A stretch of DNA of 18,246 nt, taken from assembly GCA_031254445.1 (NCBI GenBank), contig JAIRUL010000090.1:1-18246 (forward strand), given 5' to 3'. Positions 8,803 to 15,944 of the stretch are shown piece by piece. Made by a program: the position numbers and the translations under genes. Under the pieces are notes generated by a model. The model was not told the origin of the DNA and searched no databases. It saw only the letters and a list, made by a program, of their open reading frames with translations. The number at the start of each line of letters is the position of its first letter. The stretch's first letter is position 1. The stretch comes from Chitinispirillales bacterium. GTDB lineage: Bacteria; Fibrobacterota; Chitinivibrionia; Chitinivibrionales; Chitinispirillaceae.

Positions 8803-8835
8803 GTAAGGGGCGGCGTGGCTTGCCACCGCCCCTAC
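8803..8835. repeat. GC-rich inverted repeat between convergent genes, possible bidirectional terminator
   Basis: GTAAGGGGCGGCGTGGC (8803-8819), a TT loop, and GCCACCGCCCCTAC (8822-8835) form a long near-perfect hairpin exactly in the 47-base gap where the GT2 gene and the hydrolase gene converge. Neither side has a clean T-run, so it is not a textbook intrinsic terminator. The core TAGGGGCGG, read on the minus strand, recurs at 9722-9730, which suggests a dispersed palindromic family that may also block transcription. Confidence 0.6.
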
Positions 8836-8845
8836 ATTTGCAAAA

Positions 8846-9625
8846 TCAAAACTTCCTAACCCTAACGTCAATGCTTTTCTCGTTCTTCAATAATTCTTTC
8901 AATTTATTCGTGTCCGTATCCCCAAAATGGTATGGATACAAAATTTTCGGTTTGACCATCTTTGCCGCGTCCGCCGTCATTTCCGGCGTCATGGTGTAGG
9001 GGACGTTCATCGGCAAAAACGCTACCTCGATGTCTCCTTTCGCGCCGAGCGTTTTCATCTCGGGCACGTTTTCCGTGTCGCCGCCTACGTAAATCTTTTT
9101 GTCGCCGAAAGTGAACACGTACCCGTTCCCGTCGCCCTTAACGTGGTAATGCTCTTTCGTATCGGGGCGTATATGCACTATGTTGTAGGCGGGGACGGCG
9201 TCTACCTTGACGCCAGCGGCGGTGTGGGATTGGCCGTTCGATAGCACAATAGGCGGCTTCTTGGGTTTCCACATCTTGCTGCTTGTTCCGTTCATCACGC
9301 ACACCGTAGACTCCTTGAGGATATGCTTCACCGCGCTTGTGTCCAAGTGGTCTTGGTGCTGGTGCGTGATGAAGATGAAATCCGCTTTGGGCAGAGTCGA
9401 GTAGTCGGCCTGCGCGGACCATGGGTCGATGTGTATCACCGTATTTTTAAACTTGAATATGAGCGACGCGTGGCCGATAAATGTCATCTCAACGTCGCCC
9501 TGAGCGGTGGAAACGATGTCGCTTTCAAACTTCTTATCCTTTAAGGGCGCAGCAGGATCGGAAGCGGAGAACGCTGCGGCCGATAGGGCTAGGACTGTTA
9601 TTGCTGCTTTGAGCGTTGTCATCAT
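8846..9625 (-). CDS. exported UlaG-like metallo-beta-lactamase-fold hydrolase
   Basis: A 259-residue protein whose first 21 residues (LKAAITVLALSAAAFSA) form a signal peptide, so it probably works in the periplasm. The rest is the metal-dependent hydrolase fold of the UlaG/YtnP-like group: MTFIGHASLIFKFKN (47-61), the zinc/manganese motif THQHQDHLD (87-95; H88, H90, D92, H93), YVGGDTENVP (179-188; bridging D183) and YPYHFGD (230-236; H233). All metal ligands of the core appear present. The substrate is unknown; lactones and phosphodiesters are known for relatives. TAGGAGCC lies nine bases before the ATG at 9625. It is transcribed in the same direction as ClpB but is separated by 152 bases that contain two palindromes and a promoter-like AT block, so it may have its own promoter. 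Confidence 0.85.
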   Translation of the reverse strand: MMTTLKAAITVLALSAAAFSASDPAAPLKDKKFESDIVSTAQGDVEMTFIGHASLIFKFKNTVIHIDPWSAQADYSTLPKADFIFITHQHQDHLDTSAVKHILKESTVCVMNGTSSKMWKPKKPPIVLSNGQSHTAAGVKVDAVPAYNIVHIRPDTKEHYHVKGDGNGYVFTFGDKKIYVGGDTENVPEMKTLGAKGDIEVAFLPMNVPYTMTPEMTADAAKMVKPKILYPYHFGDTDTNKLKELLKNEKSIDVRVRKF

Positions 9626-9672
9626 AAATGGTGGCTCCTATGTGTTATGTGGCATTGGTGGATTTCAAAGAT

Positions 9673-9687
9673 CGGGGCTTGCCCCCG
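9673..9687. repeat. short GC-rich palindrome in the clpB-hydrolase gap
   Basis: CGGGGC (9673-9678), TT, GCCCCCG (9681-9687) form a hairpin with one bulged C. The GGCTTGCC centre is shared with the hairpin at 8803-8835, suggesting a related mobile palindrome or a remnant of one. Confidence 0.4.
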
Positions 9688-9698
9688 CTCTATTTCCG

Positions 9699-9712
9699 TA
9701 TAAAATATGGCG
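9699..9712 (-). promoter_or_regulatory. AT-rich promoter-like element before the hydrolase gene
   Basis: On the minus strand this reads CGCCATATTTTATA, ending about 74 bases before the hydrolase start codon. The identical 14 bases occur in the same orientation about 60 bases before the response regulator gene (17527-17540). A recurring TATTTTATA block at this distance could be a -10 region of the organism's own promoter type. No clear -35 is visible. Confidence 0.25.
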
Positions 9713-9727
9713 GCAGCAAATGCCGCC
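9709..9727. repeat. 7-bp-stem palindrome (REP-like)
   Basis: GGCGGCA (9709-9715), loop GCAAA, TGCCGCC (9721-9727) form a perfect hairpin. Followed by CCCTAA, its minus-strand reading begins TTAGGGGCGGCA, close to the arm of the 8803-8835 hairpin. It lies directly upstream of the hydrolase gene and overlaps the promoter-like AT block by a few bases. Confidence 0.5.
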
Positions 9728-9777
9728 CCTAAGGTACCCGCCGATACGTCAAAAAATCCATCCTACATAATATACAT

Positions 9778-11961
9778 TCAGCCGCCCCCCATAGCGGAAA
9801 AAATTAATTTCCCCTCCTCCGCCACCGCCCTCAGTGTCTTACCCTCGGATAGCTCTCCGGCGATAATCATGCGCGATACCGGCGTCTCGACCTCCTTTTG
9901 GATTACGCGCTTCAGCGGGCGCGCGCCGTACACTGGGTCGTAGCCCCTCTCGGCGATGAGGTCGAGCGCGCTGCCGTCGATGCTCGCCCCTATCCGCATT
10001 CCGGCGAGCCTATCGACGAGGCCGCGCGTTTGCAGCGACGCGATTTGCCTGATTTGAGCCCTGTCTAACGGGTCGAAGACAACTATCTCGTCGACGCGGT
10101 TCAAAAATTCCGGCCTGAAGTGGCGCTTTAGCTCGGAGAGGACGGTTTCTTTCAGATGGGCGCTATCCCCGCCGCCCATGCCGTCTCGCTCAAGTATCAG
10201 CTGCGAGCCGATGTTCGATGTCATTATGATGATTGTGTTTTTGAAATCGACTACCCGCCCCTGCGAGTCCGTAACCCTGCCGTCGTCCAATATCTGTAGT
10301 AGTATATTGAAGACTTCGGGATTGGCTTTCTCGATTTCATCAAAAAGCACTACCGCGTAAGGCCTGCGCCTCACGGCTTCCGTAAGCTGCCCGCCTTCCT
10401 CGTACCCCACGTATCCGGGGGGCGCGCCGGTTAGGCGTGAGACGGCGAACTTTTCCATGTATTCCGACATGTCAATGCGTATCATCGCGCGCTCGTCGTC
10501 AAACAGATTGAAGGCCAGCGCCCGCGCAAGCTCAGTCTTCCCTACGCCGGTGGGGCCGAGGAAGATGAAGCTGCCTATGGGGCGGTTCGGGTCTTTCAGC
10601 CCCGCCCGCGCCCTCAAGACCGCGTCGGCCACGGCGCTTGCCGCCTCGTCTTGGCCTATCACCCGCTCGTGCAGGTGCTTCGACAGCGATAAGAGCTTCT
10701 CCTTTTCCCCTTCGACAAGCCTACTTACAGGGATGTGCGTCCACCTGCTTATTATCTCCGCGATGTCCTCTTCGCCCACCTCTTCCTTGAGCAGGCGGTT
10801 CCCGTCGCTTGAATTTTTTATCTCGTCTTCGATCTCTTCACGCGCTTTTTCAAGCTCCGGGATGCGCCCGTGGCGCAGCTCTGCGGCGCGGCTGAGGTGG
10901 TACTCGCGCTCCGCTTGCTCGAGGTCTACCCGCGCCCTGTCAATCTGCTCGCGGATGCTTTGCAGTTTCTCCGACTGGGATTTTTGGGTCTCCCATCGAG
11001 TTCTTAACGATGTCGCTGTCTCGCGGACAACGGATAATTCCTCTTGCAGCTTTGTTATCTTCTCTTTCGACTGCTTGTCTTTCTCTTTTTTAAGCCCCTC
11101 TATCTCAATTTCCAGCTGCATCTGCCTGCGCATGGCCTCGTCGAGTTCGGCTGGGCTGGAGTCCCGCTCCGTACGCAGTTTCGCGGCGGCCTCGTCGATA
11201 AGGTCGATGGCCTTGTCGGGCAGGAACCGCTCGGTGATGTACCTGTCGGAGAGCGTCGCGGCGGCGACAAGCGCGCTGTCTTTGATCTTCACCCCGTGGT
11301 GCAGCTCGTACCGCTCGCGCAGGCCGCGAAGTATAGATACCGTGTCTTCAACGGAGGGCTGGTTGATAAGCACCGTTTGAAAGCGGCGCTCTAGAGCCTT
11401 ATCCTTTTCTATATATTTGCGGTATTCGTCAAGAGTGGTCGCCCCGATGGTGTGAAGTTCCCCCCGCGCAAGCATCGGCTTGAGCATGTTTCCTGCGTCC
11501 ATCGCCCCCTCCGCCGAGCCGGCCCCGACGACGGTGTGCAGTTCGTCGATAAATAGAATGATGTCCCCGCTCTCGACGACCTCCTTAAACACCGCTTTGA
11601 GCCGTTCCTCGAATTCTCCCCTAAACTTCGCCCCCGCGACGAGCGACCCCATGTCGAGCGATACGACCGACTTGCGCTTCAACCCCTCCGGCACGTCGCC
11701 CTTAACGATGCGCAGCGCGAGCCCCTCGGCTATGGCGGTCTTGCCGACGCCCGGGTCGCCGATAAGCACCGGGTTGTTCTTCGTGCGGCGCGATAGAATC
11801 CGAATCATCCGCCGGATCTCGTCGTCCCGGCCGATGACCGGGTCGAGTTTCCCATGCCGCGCCGCCTCGGTCAGGTCGCGCGAAAAACGGGAAAGAGCGG
11901 AACCGCCTTGTTCCTCGTCGTTTGCGGGATTGCGGGCTGACTGGTTATTGCCGTTATTCAT
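9778..11961 (-). CDS. clpB: ATP-dependent disaggregase ClpB lacking the N-terminal domain
   Basis: A 727-residue Hsp100 chaperone that, with DnaK, pulls proteins out of aggregates. NBD1 has Walker A GDPGVGKT (68-75), Walker B ILFIDE (135-140) and LERRFQ (190-195, arginine fingers). A long coiled-coil M-domain spans about 270-385, which separates ClpB from ClpA and ClpC. NBD2 has GPTGVGKT (469-476), VVLFDE (537-542) and the GYVGY pore loop (516-520). The usual ClpB has 850-870 residues with a substrate-binding N domain of about 150; here only about 20 Asn/Gln/Glu-rich residues precede the [20 protein letters not shown] linker. The start is clear (AGGAG six bases before ATG 11961), and the 85-base gap to the upstream gene leaves no room for a split-off N domain. 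A tail of Gly residues ends the protein. Confidence 0.94.
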   Translation of the reverse strand: MNNGNNQSARNPANDEEQGGSALSRFSRDLTEAARHGKLDPVIGRDDEIRRMIRILSRRTKNNPVLIGDPGVGKTAIAEGLALRIVKGDVPEGLKRKSVVSLDMGSLVAGAKFRGEFEERLKAVFKEVVESGDIILFIDELHTVVGAGSAEGAMDAGNMLKPMLARGELHTIGATTLDEYRKYIEKDKALERRFQTVLINQPSVEDTVSILRGLRERYELHHGVKIKDSALVAAATLSDRYITERFLPDKAIDLIDEAAAKLRTERDSSPAELDEAMRRQMQLEIEIEGLKKEKDKQSKEKITKLQEELSVVRETATSLRTRWETQKSQSEKLQSIREQIDRARVDLEQAEREYHLSRAAELRHGRIPELEKAREEIEDEIKNSSDGNRLLKEEVGEEDIAEIISRWTHIPVSRLVEGEKEKLLSLSKHLHERVIGQDEAASAVADAVLRARAGLKDPNRPIGSFIFLGPTGVGKTELARALAFNLFDDERAMIRIDMSEYMEKFAVSRLTGAPPGYVGYEEGGQLTEAVRRRPYAVVLFDEIEKANPEVFNILLQILDDGRVTDSQGRVVDFKNTIIIMTSNIGSQLILERDGMGGGDSAHLKETVLSELKRHFRPEFLNRVDEIVVFDPLDRAQIRQIASLQTRGLVDRLAGMRIGASIDGSALDLIAERGYDPVYGARPLKRVIQKEVETPVSRMIIAGELSEGKTLRAVAEEGKLIFSAMGGG

Positions 11962-11984
11962 AATAATCTCCTATTTATTAAAGA

Positions 11985-12024
11985 CTTTGAATTTAAAGGC
12001 TTCAATCTTTTGGCGTTAAAGATT
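11985..12024 (-). promoter_or_regulatory. inverted repeats in the clpB leader
   Basis: Two AT-rich palindromes precede clpB: AATCTTT (12004-12010), seven-base spacer, AAAGATT (12018-12024), and the imperfect CTTTGAATTTAAAG (11985-11998). They lie between the GH57 stop and the clpB ribosome-binding site, where a heat-shock operator or mRNA structure could sit. They do not match the CIRCE sequence, so the assignment is tentative. Confidence 0.3.
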
Positions 12025-12046
12025 TTGATTTTCGTCCCGTTCACAT

Positions 12047-13681
12047 TCAACAATAAACCCTGAAATCAATATCTGGGAAAATATTGTTGTGCGACTCCAA
12101 AAGCGCGACAAAGTCTTCGTCAACCTCGCGCGCCTTGAGCTGTTCGTATAGTTTTAGGAAGCTGGCGATATGCTCTTTCACTCTGCGCGTCGCGTACTCT
12201 ACCGTCGTTCCGGTCTTCATTATGAAAGCCCAGTCGCTTGATTGCGCTAGAAGCAGTTCGCGCGCCATTTGGTTCAGCGTTCGCCGGCCAAGCCCGCTGC
12301 CGGTGTTGCAAAACTCGCGCGCGCACTCGACCATCCTGTCCTCGAGCCTATGCAGGTGCGGGTAAATCCACTCGTTTGCTTCGTCGAGCCACACCTGCGA
12401 GTACCCGCCGTCGCCCCAGCTCGAAAAAGCCGGCGCGCAAGTATGGTTTTCGGGGTGCATGTCTAAGTACTCCGACGGCGTTATTAGCCTAAACGCCCCC
12501 TGTTCTAACGCGCACTTTCGGATTAGGAAATTCAGCCACTCCGGCCCCTCGAACCACCAGTGCCCGAATAGCTCGGCGTCGTAGGGGGCGACGACGATGG
12601 GCGGGCGGTTTATGGCGTCGGCGATGCGGTTTATCTGTTCGGCGCGCTTGTTTATGAAATCCGAAGCGTGCACGGAGGCGCGGCGCAGCGCGTTTTCCCT
12701 CTCGTAAAGCTGCTTGTTTGGGTCGTGTTTGTTTGTTACGCGGTGATACTTTATGCCCGTGTGGACGCGAATGCCGGCGGGGTCGATGTACGGGGCGATA
12801 TAGGGCATCTCTAAGTCGTAGCCTATGTCTTTATGGAACTCTCGGTAGTGCGGGTCGCCGGGATAGCCCTCGTCGGCGCTCCAAACGGAGCGCGAGCACT
12901 CCGCGTCGCGGGCGAACGCGGCGACGGGCGCCTCTTTGCACCTCACGGGCGCGTACACGCCGCTGTGCGGCGGCGGGTCGGCGTTTAAGAGCCCGTGCGT
13001 TTCAGTGAAGAGATAGCGTATGCCGCTGTCGCCTATAAACCTCTCTAACCCGCGGTAGTAGCCGCATTCGGGGAGCCAAATGCCGCGCGGGCGCCGACCG
13101 AAGAAGTTGTTGTAAGACTGGACGGCGATCTCTATTTGCGCGCGCACAGCGTTGGCGTTGGATTGCATATTCGGCAAATATCCGTGCGTGGCCGCGCAGG
13201 TTATTATCTCAAGAAACCCAGCGTCTTGCAATTTTTTGAATCCGGAGACAATGTCGCGCCCGTACTTTTCTTCAAAGATGTATTGACAGAGCGAGAATCG
13301 CTCAAGGTACATGCGCGCGGAGCGGTTCATTGCCTTGTCGTACCGTGTGCGCCGAACCTCCTTTCCGGCAAGGTCTATCAGTTTGTTTATATGATTAGCG
13401 TAACGTTCCCGCAAAAGCTCGTCGCTAAGCATCGCGCAGAGCGGCGGCGTGATCGCCATCGTCATCCTGAAAGGTATAGCGTCGTTCGCCAAGTTGTCGA
13501 AGTAGGCGAGCAGCGGGATGTAGGTCTCGGTGACGGCCTCGTAGAGCCAATTCTCCTCCATCATATAATTGGTTTCCGGATGGCGTACAAAGGGTAGGTG
13601 GGCGTGCAGGACAAGGCACAAGTAGCCCCTCGGCGGCGGGGGGGGAGGGAAGCCCCGCGCTGGGTCGTTCACGCCGATCAT
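12047..13681 (-). CDS. GH57 1,4-alpha-glucan branching enzyme (DUF1957 type)
   Basis: A 544-residue glycoside hydrolase family 57 enzyme predicted to introduce alpha-1,6 branches into glycogen in the cytoplasm, like the Thermus and Thermococcus enzymes. The fold begins at GYLCLVLHAHLPFVRHPE (19-36). The catalytic nucleophile is E205 in GIWLPECGYYRG and the acid/base D368 in VVAPYDAELFGHWWFEGPEW; the helical DUF1957-like C-terminal region (about 430-544) includes W and N residues expected there. The start overlaps the stop of the DUF4912-like gene as ATGA, so translation is coupled. Residues 11-18 are FPPPPPPR, encoded partly by a run of eight C on the coding strand (13638-13645), outside the conserved fold. 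No other glycogen gene is in the window. Confidence 0.9.
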   Translation of the reverse strand: MIGVNDPARGFPPPPPPRGYLCLVLHAHLPFVRHPETNYMMEENWLYEAVTETYIPLLAYFDNLANDAIPFRMTMAITPPLCAMLSDELLRERYANHINKLIDLAGKEVRRTRYDKAMNRSARMYLERFSLCQYIFEEKYGRDIVSGFKKLQDAGFLEIITCAATHGYLPNMQSNANAVRAQIEIAVQSYNNFFGRRPRGIWLPECGYYRGLERFIGDSGIRYLFTETHGLLNADPPPHSGVYAPVRCKEAPVAAFARDAECSRSVWSADEGYPGDPHYREFHKDIGYDLEMPYIAPYIDPAGIRVHTGIKYHRVTNKHDPNKQLYERENALRRASVHASDFINKRAEQINRIADAINRPPIVVAPYDAELFGHWWFEGPEWLNFLIRKCALEQGAFRLITPSEYLDMHPENHTCAPAFSSWGDGGYSQVWLDEANEWIYPHLHRLEDRMVECAREFCNTGSGLGRRTLNQMARELLLAQSSDWAFIMKTGTTVEYATRRVKEHIASFLKLYEQLKAREVDEDFVALLESHNNIFPDIDFRVYC

Positions 13682-14619
13682 GGGTACTTCTCGGCATTGA
13701 TATTCTTTGCGCCGGCGTTGTAAAAGATGCCGGAGCTGAATGACGGCGCGCTATAGGGGATGATGCTGTTAGCGCCGTTGTAAAATTCACCGGAGCTTGG
13801 GATATGTAGATGCAACCCGCTTGCGCCTTGGCGGCATTCTAGTAGGTAACGGTTGCATTGCGCAATCAAGCTATCAAGCATTGCGTAGAACGCAGAGTTT
13901 GCGCCGCCGTGGGCGTGACTGTACAGGCGGCAATTGTCATCGTGCGAATAGTTGTCCAAGCAGCGCTCATGGTAGCTGTTATCATTCCACAGTATATGGC
14001 AATGGTTATCATGCCGATGGCTACTGCGGTTATCGTCATGGCAATTATGTTGGTGTTCACCGCAACCATACACGTGATGAGCGTTGTTGTCTTGACAGTA
14101 TTCATGATAGTTGTTGTCATTCCACTGCCGGTGATGGCGGTTGCCGTGCCAATGGTGCTGTTGATGGGCATTATCTTGCCAACAGGCATGATAATTATCA
14201 TTTCGCAAGTATTGACGAGTGTGATCTTGCCATTGGCACCGCTGATTGTTATTCCCGTTATTCACATTATTTCCGCCGCTCCCATTACCCCCGTTATTCG
14301 CGCCCTGCCGCTCTAGTTCTTCCCGTATCTTATGCGCGTCGCCGTTCCCGACGTGCGCCGCTCCTTTGCCCCCCAAGGCGCGCCCGTTTGCCTGCTCCTT
14401 TGGCATTTCCCAGTAAACGAAGCTGTTTTGCGGGTCTTTCGGTATTGCGCGCACGTAGGCATCGTTATAGCTTTCGGGAATATCGGCGCAGAGCGAATAG
14501 GCCGGCTCGTTTGCCGGCTTACTCGCTTGCTTTGCCGTTTCAGAATGCGCCGCGCCGCGTATCGAATTTTGCAGAACCCGTTTGAGCGCGCGGTTGTTTT
14601 TATGTGAAATTGACATCAC
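13678..14619 (-). CDS. DUF4912-like protein with a large His/Asn/Asp/Cys-rich repeat insertion
   Basis: A 313-residue protein. Residues 41-75 (IPESYNDAYVRAIPKDPQ, then SFVYWEMPKE) resemble the start of DUF4912, a domain that often accompanies DUF1957 branching enzymes; the very next gene is one, overlapping by ATGA. The rest of a normal DUF4912 domain is not recognisable. Residues 107-126 are Gly/Asn-rich, and 128-237 hold 22 His and 8 Cys with many Asn, Asp, Gln and Trp. Three degenerate repeats stand out: RNDNYHACWQDN (139-150), WNDNNYHEYCQDN (166-178), WNDNSYHERCLDN (211-223). The C-terminus has a second duplication, SSGEFYNGAN (275-284) and SSGIFYNAGA (295-304), 20 residues apart. There is no signal peptide, so it should be cytoplasmic. 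Metal binding or condensate formation is inference. It sits 36 bases after the outer-membrane gene. Confidence 0.75.
   Translation of the reverse strand: MMSISHKNNRALKRVLQNSIRGAAHSETAKQASKPANEPAYSLCADIPESYNDAYVRAIPKDPQNSFVYWEMPKEQANGRALGGKGAAHVGNGDAHKIREELERQGANNGGNGSGGNNVNNGNNNQRCQWQDHTRQYLRNDNYHACWQDNAHQQHHWHGNRHHRQWNDNNYHEYCQDNNAHHVYGCGEHQHNCHDDNRSSHRHDNHCHILWNDNSYHERCLDNYSHDDNCRLYSHAHGGANSAFYAMLDSLIAQCNRYLLECRQGASGLHLHIPSSGEFYNGANSIIPYSAPSFSSGIFYNAGAKNINAEKYP
13968..14211. repeat. degenerate DNA repeats inside the DUF4912-like gene
   Basis: Three related units are visible on the plus strand: 13968-13990 (CATGGTAGCTGTTATCATTC...), 14103-14125 (CATGATAGTTGTTGTCATTC...) and 14187-14211 (CATGATAATTATCATTTCGC), the last with a three-base deletion. 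The first two match at all but about three of 23 positions and lie 135 bases (45 codons) apart. Spacing is in whole codons, so the repeats were expanded or selected within the reading frame. Confidence 0.6.
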
Positions 14620-14655
14620 GCAAATCCGTTATTGAAAAATCGTAAAATGCGACGG

Positions 14656-15927
14656 TCAATAGTTCTTTGACGCGTCTTTCTGGAACCAGTCGCGGCCACC
14701 GTTTAACCCTAGCTGAATCTTTACGATGTTTTCCCCGTAGCCATCGTATCGCGGGTCGGAGCGTTTGCCGAAACTGAAGACGATGTCGACCATTCCGCCG
14801 TCGTTTGGTATCGGCAGTCCGGCGCCAAGCGTGAGCGCGTACTCGCTCGCCCTGTCATACGCTTTATTGTTTGGCAGCGTGGCGTAGCGCGCGCCCGCGC
14901 TATAGTGGATTTTCTCCCAGTATTTTGAGCTTAGTACGTTTGCCGCCGGTATGAAGCGCGCGCCGACCGATATGCCGAAACACCTGTCGGCTTCGGCTAG
15001 CGTTGGCTCTAAGTCGTTTTCGTAATATTCCCACAGCGTGGTGTAGGCGTCGGCGGTAAAGAGCCAGTGATCGTCTAACTTGTAGGCCGCGCCGATGTTC
15101 ATGTAAGGCGGCAGGTCGGCGGAGAAGCTATACGATGTGTCCGATAAAGCCGCCGAGGTATCGGAGCGCCGGTATTCGCGCGTTGCCGAACCGTTGTTTG
15201 TCCCTGGCAGGATGTATTCTCCGGCGAATCCGAGCGTGACCTTTTCGTGAACCGGCACCTGCATCCCGAAGCGGACGCCGTCGCTTGCTATGTTTGCCGT
15301 TGCGTTTTCGGTTGTGCTTGCCCGATACGGGTTCGCGCCGCTCGCTAACTCATAAGTGAATACCGATTCAAACACTTCGCGCGTGTCGCGCTTGAAGTAG
15401 AAGCGTTCATATTGAAGGCCGACGCCTATTCCGTTTGCGAAGCGGTACGCCCACCCGGCCTGCCACGCCGTCAGGCCGCCGTTGCGGTGGAGTTCTATGG
15501 TGGATGTGCTGGTGGTTATCGAGTCTATTTTGCGCGCTTCCCTTGTATAGAAGTTGAGGTTGGCGTCGTAGCGCTGCTGCATGGAGAAGCCGATATTGCC
15601 CGCTTTCCCTATGGGAATGATTAGGGATAGGAGTTTGGGCATGTATCCCGACACCATGCTCGACTTGCCGTTGTCGGATATCCCTGTTGCGTCGAAAGAG
15701 ACTAAGGCGGAGAAGGCCGAGCGCTCGCCTATGGCCGCGTTCGCAGGGTTTAGGCTCGTGCCGAGATACTCTTCGGCGAGCGCCGTGCCGCCTCCCCCCA
15801 TAGCCGCCGCCGCGCCGGTGACGGCTATGTCGGGCACGCCCAAAGGATAGCTTAACCCAAGCGGCGATTGAGCGTTTATGCTCAACGCCGCGCAGAAAGA
15901 CGCTATTGTAAAGACCGCTTTTTTCAT
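14656..15927 (-). CDS. outer-membrane beta-barrel protein, FadL/PorV-like
   Basis: A 423-residue protein with a signal peptide (KKAVFTIASFCAALSINA, cleavage before QS). After it comes GAAAAMGGGGTALAEEYLGT followed by SLNPANAA, the pattern (aligned 'G-G-A-x-x-A-x-x-x-x-x-x-x-x-N-P-A') that opens the FadL/TodX/PorV type of barrels. The remainder alternates hydrophobic and aromatic strands with Gly-rich turns, for example NIGFSMQQRYDANLNFYT and GIGVGLQYERFYFKR, and ends in a strand FSFGKRSDP followed by VKIQLGLNGG. Transport of a hydrophobic compound or, as for PorV, assistance in protein export are both possible; I cannot decide. It starts 17 bases after the lipoprotein stop, so the two are probably partners. 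Confidence 0.75.
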   Translation of the reverse strand: MKKAVFTIASFCAALSINAQSPLGLSYPLGVPDIAVTGAAAAMGGGGTALAEEYLGTSLNPANAAIGERSAFSALVSFDATGISDNGKSSMVSGYMPKLLSLIIPIGKAGNIGFSMQQRYDANLNFYTREARKIDSITTSTSTIELHRNGGLTAWQAGWAYRFANGIGVGLQYERFYFKRDTREVFESVFTYELASGANPYRASTTENATANIASDGVRFGMQVPVHEKVTLGFAGEYILPGTNNGSATREYRRSDTSAALSDTSYSFSADLPPYMNIGAAYKLDDHWLFTADAYTTLWEYYENDLEPTLAEADRCFGISVGARFIPAANVLSSKYWEKIHYSAGARYATLPNNKAYDRASEYALTLGAGLPIPNDGGMVDIVFSFGKRSDPRYDGYGENIVKIQLGLNGGRDWFQKDASKNY

Positions 15928-15944
15928 TTTTTTATATGGCTTCC

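Noticed and set aside
8803..8835. Classical rho-independent terminator.
   Set aside because: The stem is strong, but no T-run follows on either strand; it is reported as an inverted repeat with possible terminator function instead.
10457..11380. A 307-codon Ser-rich plus-strand frame inside clpB.
   Set aside because: clpB is unmistakable on the minus strand with all motifs; the frame opposite is a by-product of codon use.
13968..14211. CRISPR array.
   Set aside because: The repeats are degenerate, unevenly spaced at 135 and 84 bases, and lie inside an open coding frame.
13858..14316. A 152-codon plus-strand frame encoding an almost wholly hydrophobic, Met/Val/Ile-rich protein.
   Set aside because: It is the exact antisense of the His/Asn/Asp-rich block: CAT/CAC, AAT/AAC and GAT/GAC read as Met, Val and Ile on the other strand. 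The minus-strand gene has a DUF4912-like start and ATGA coupling to GH57, so the plus-strand frame is a shadow.
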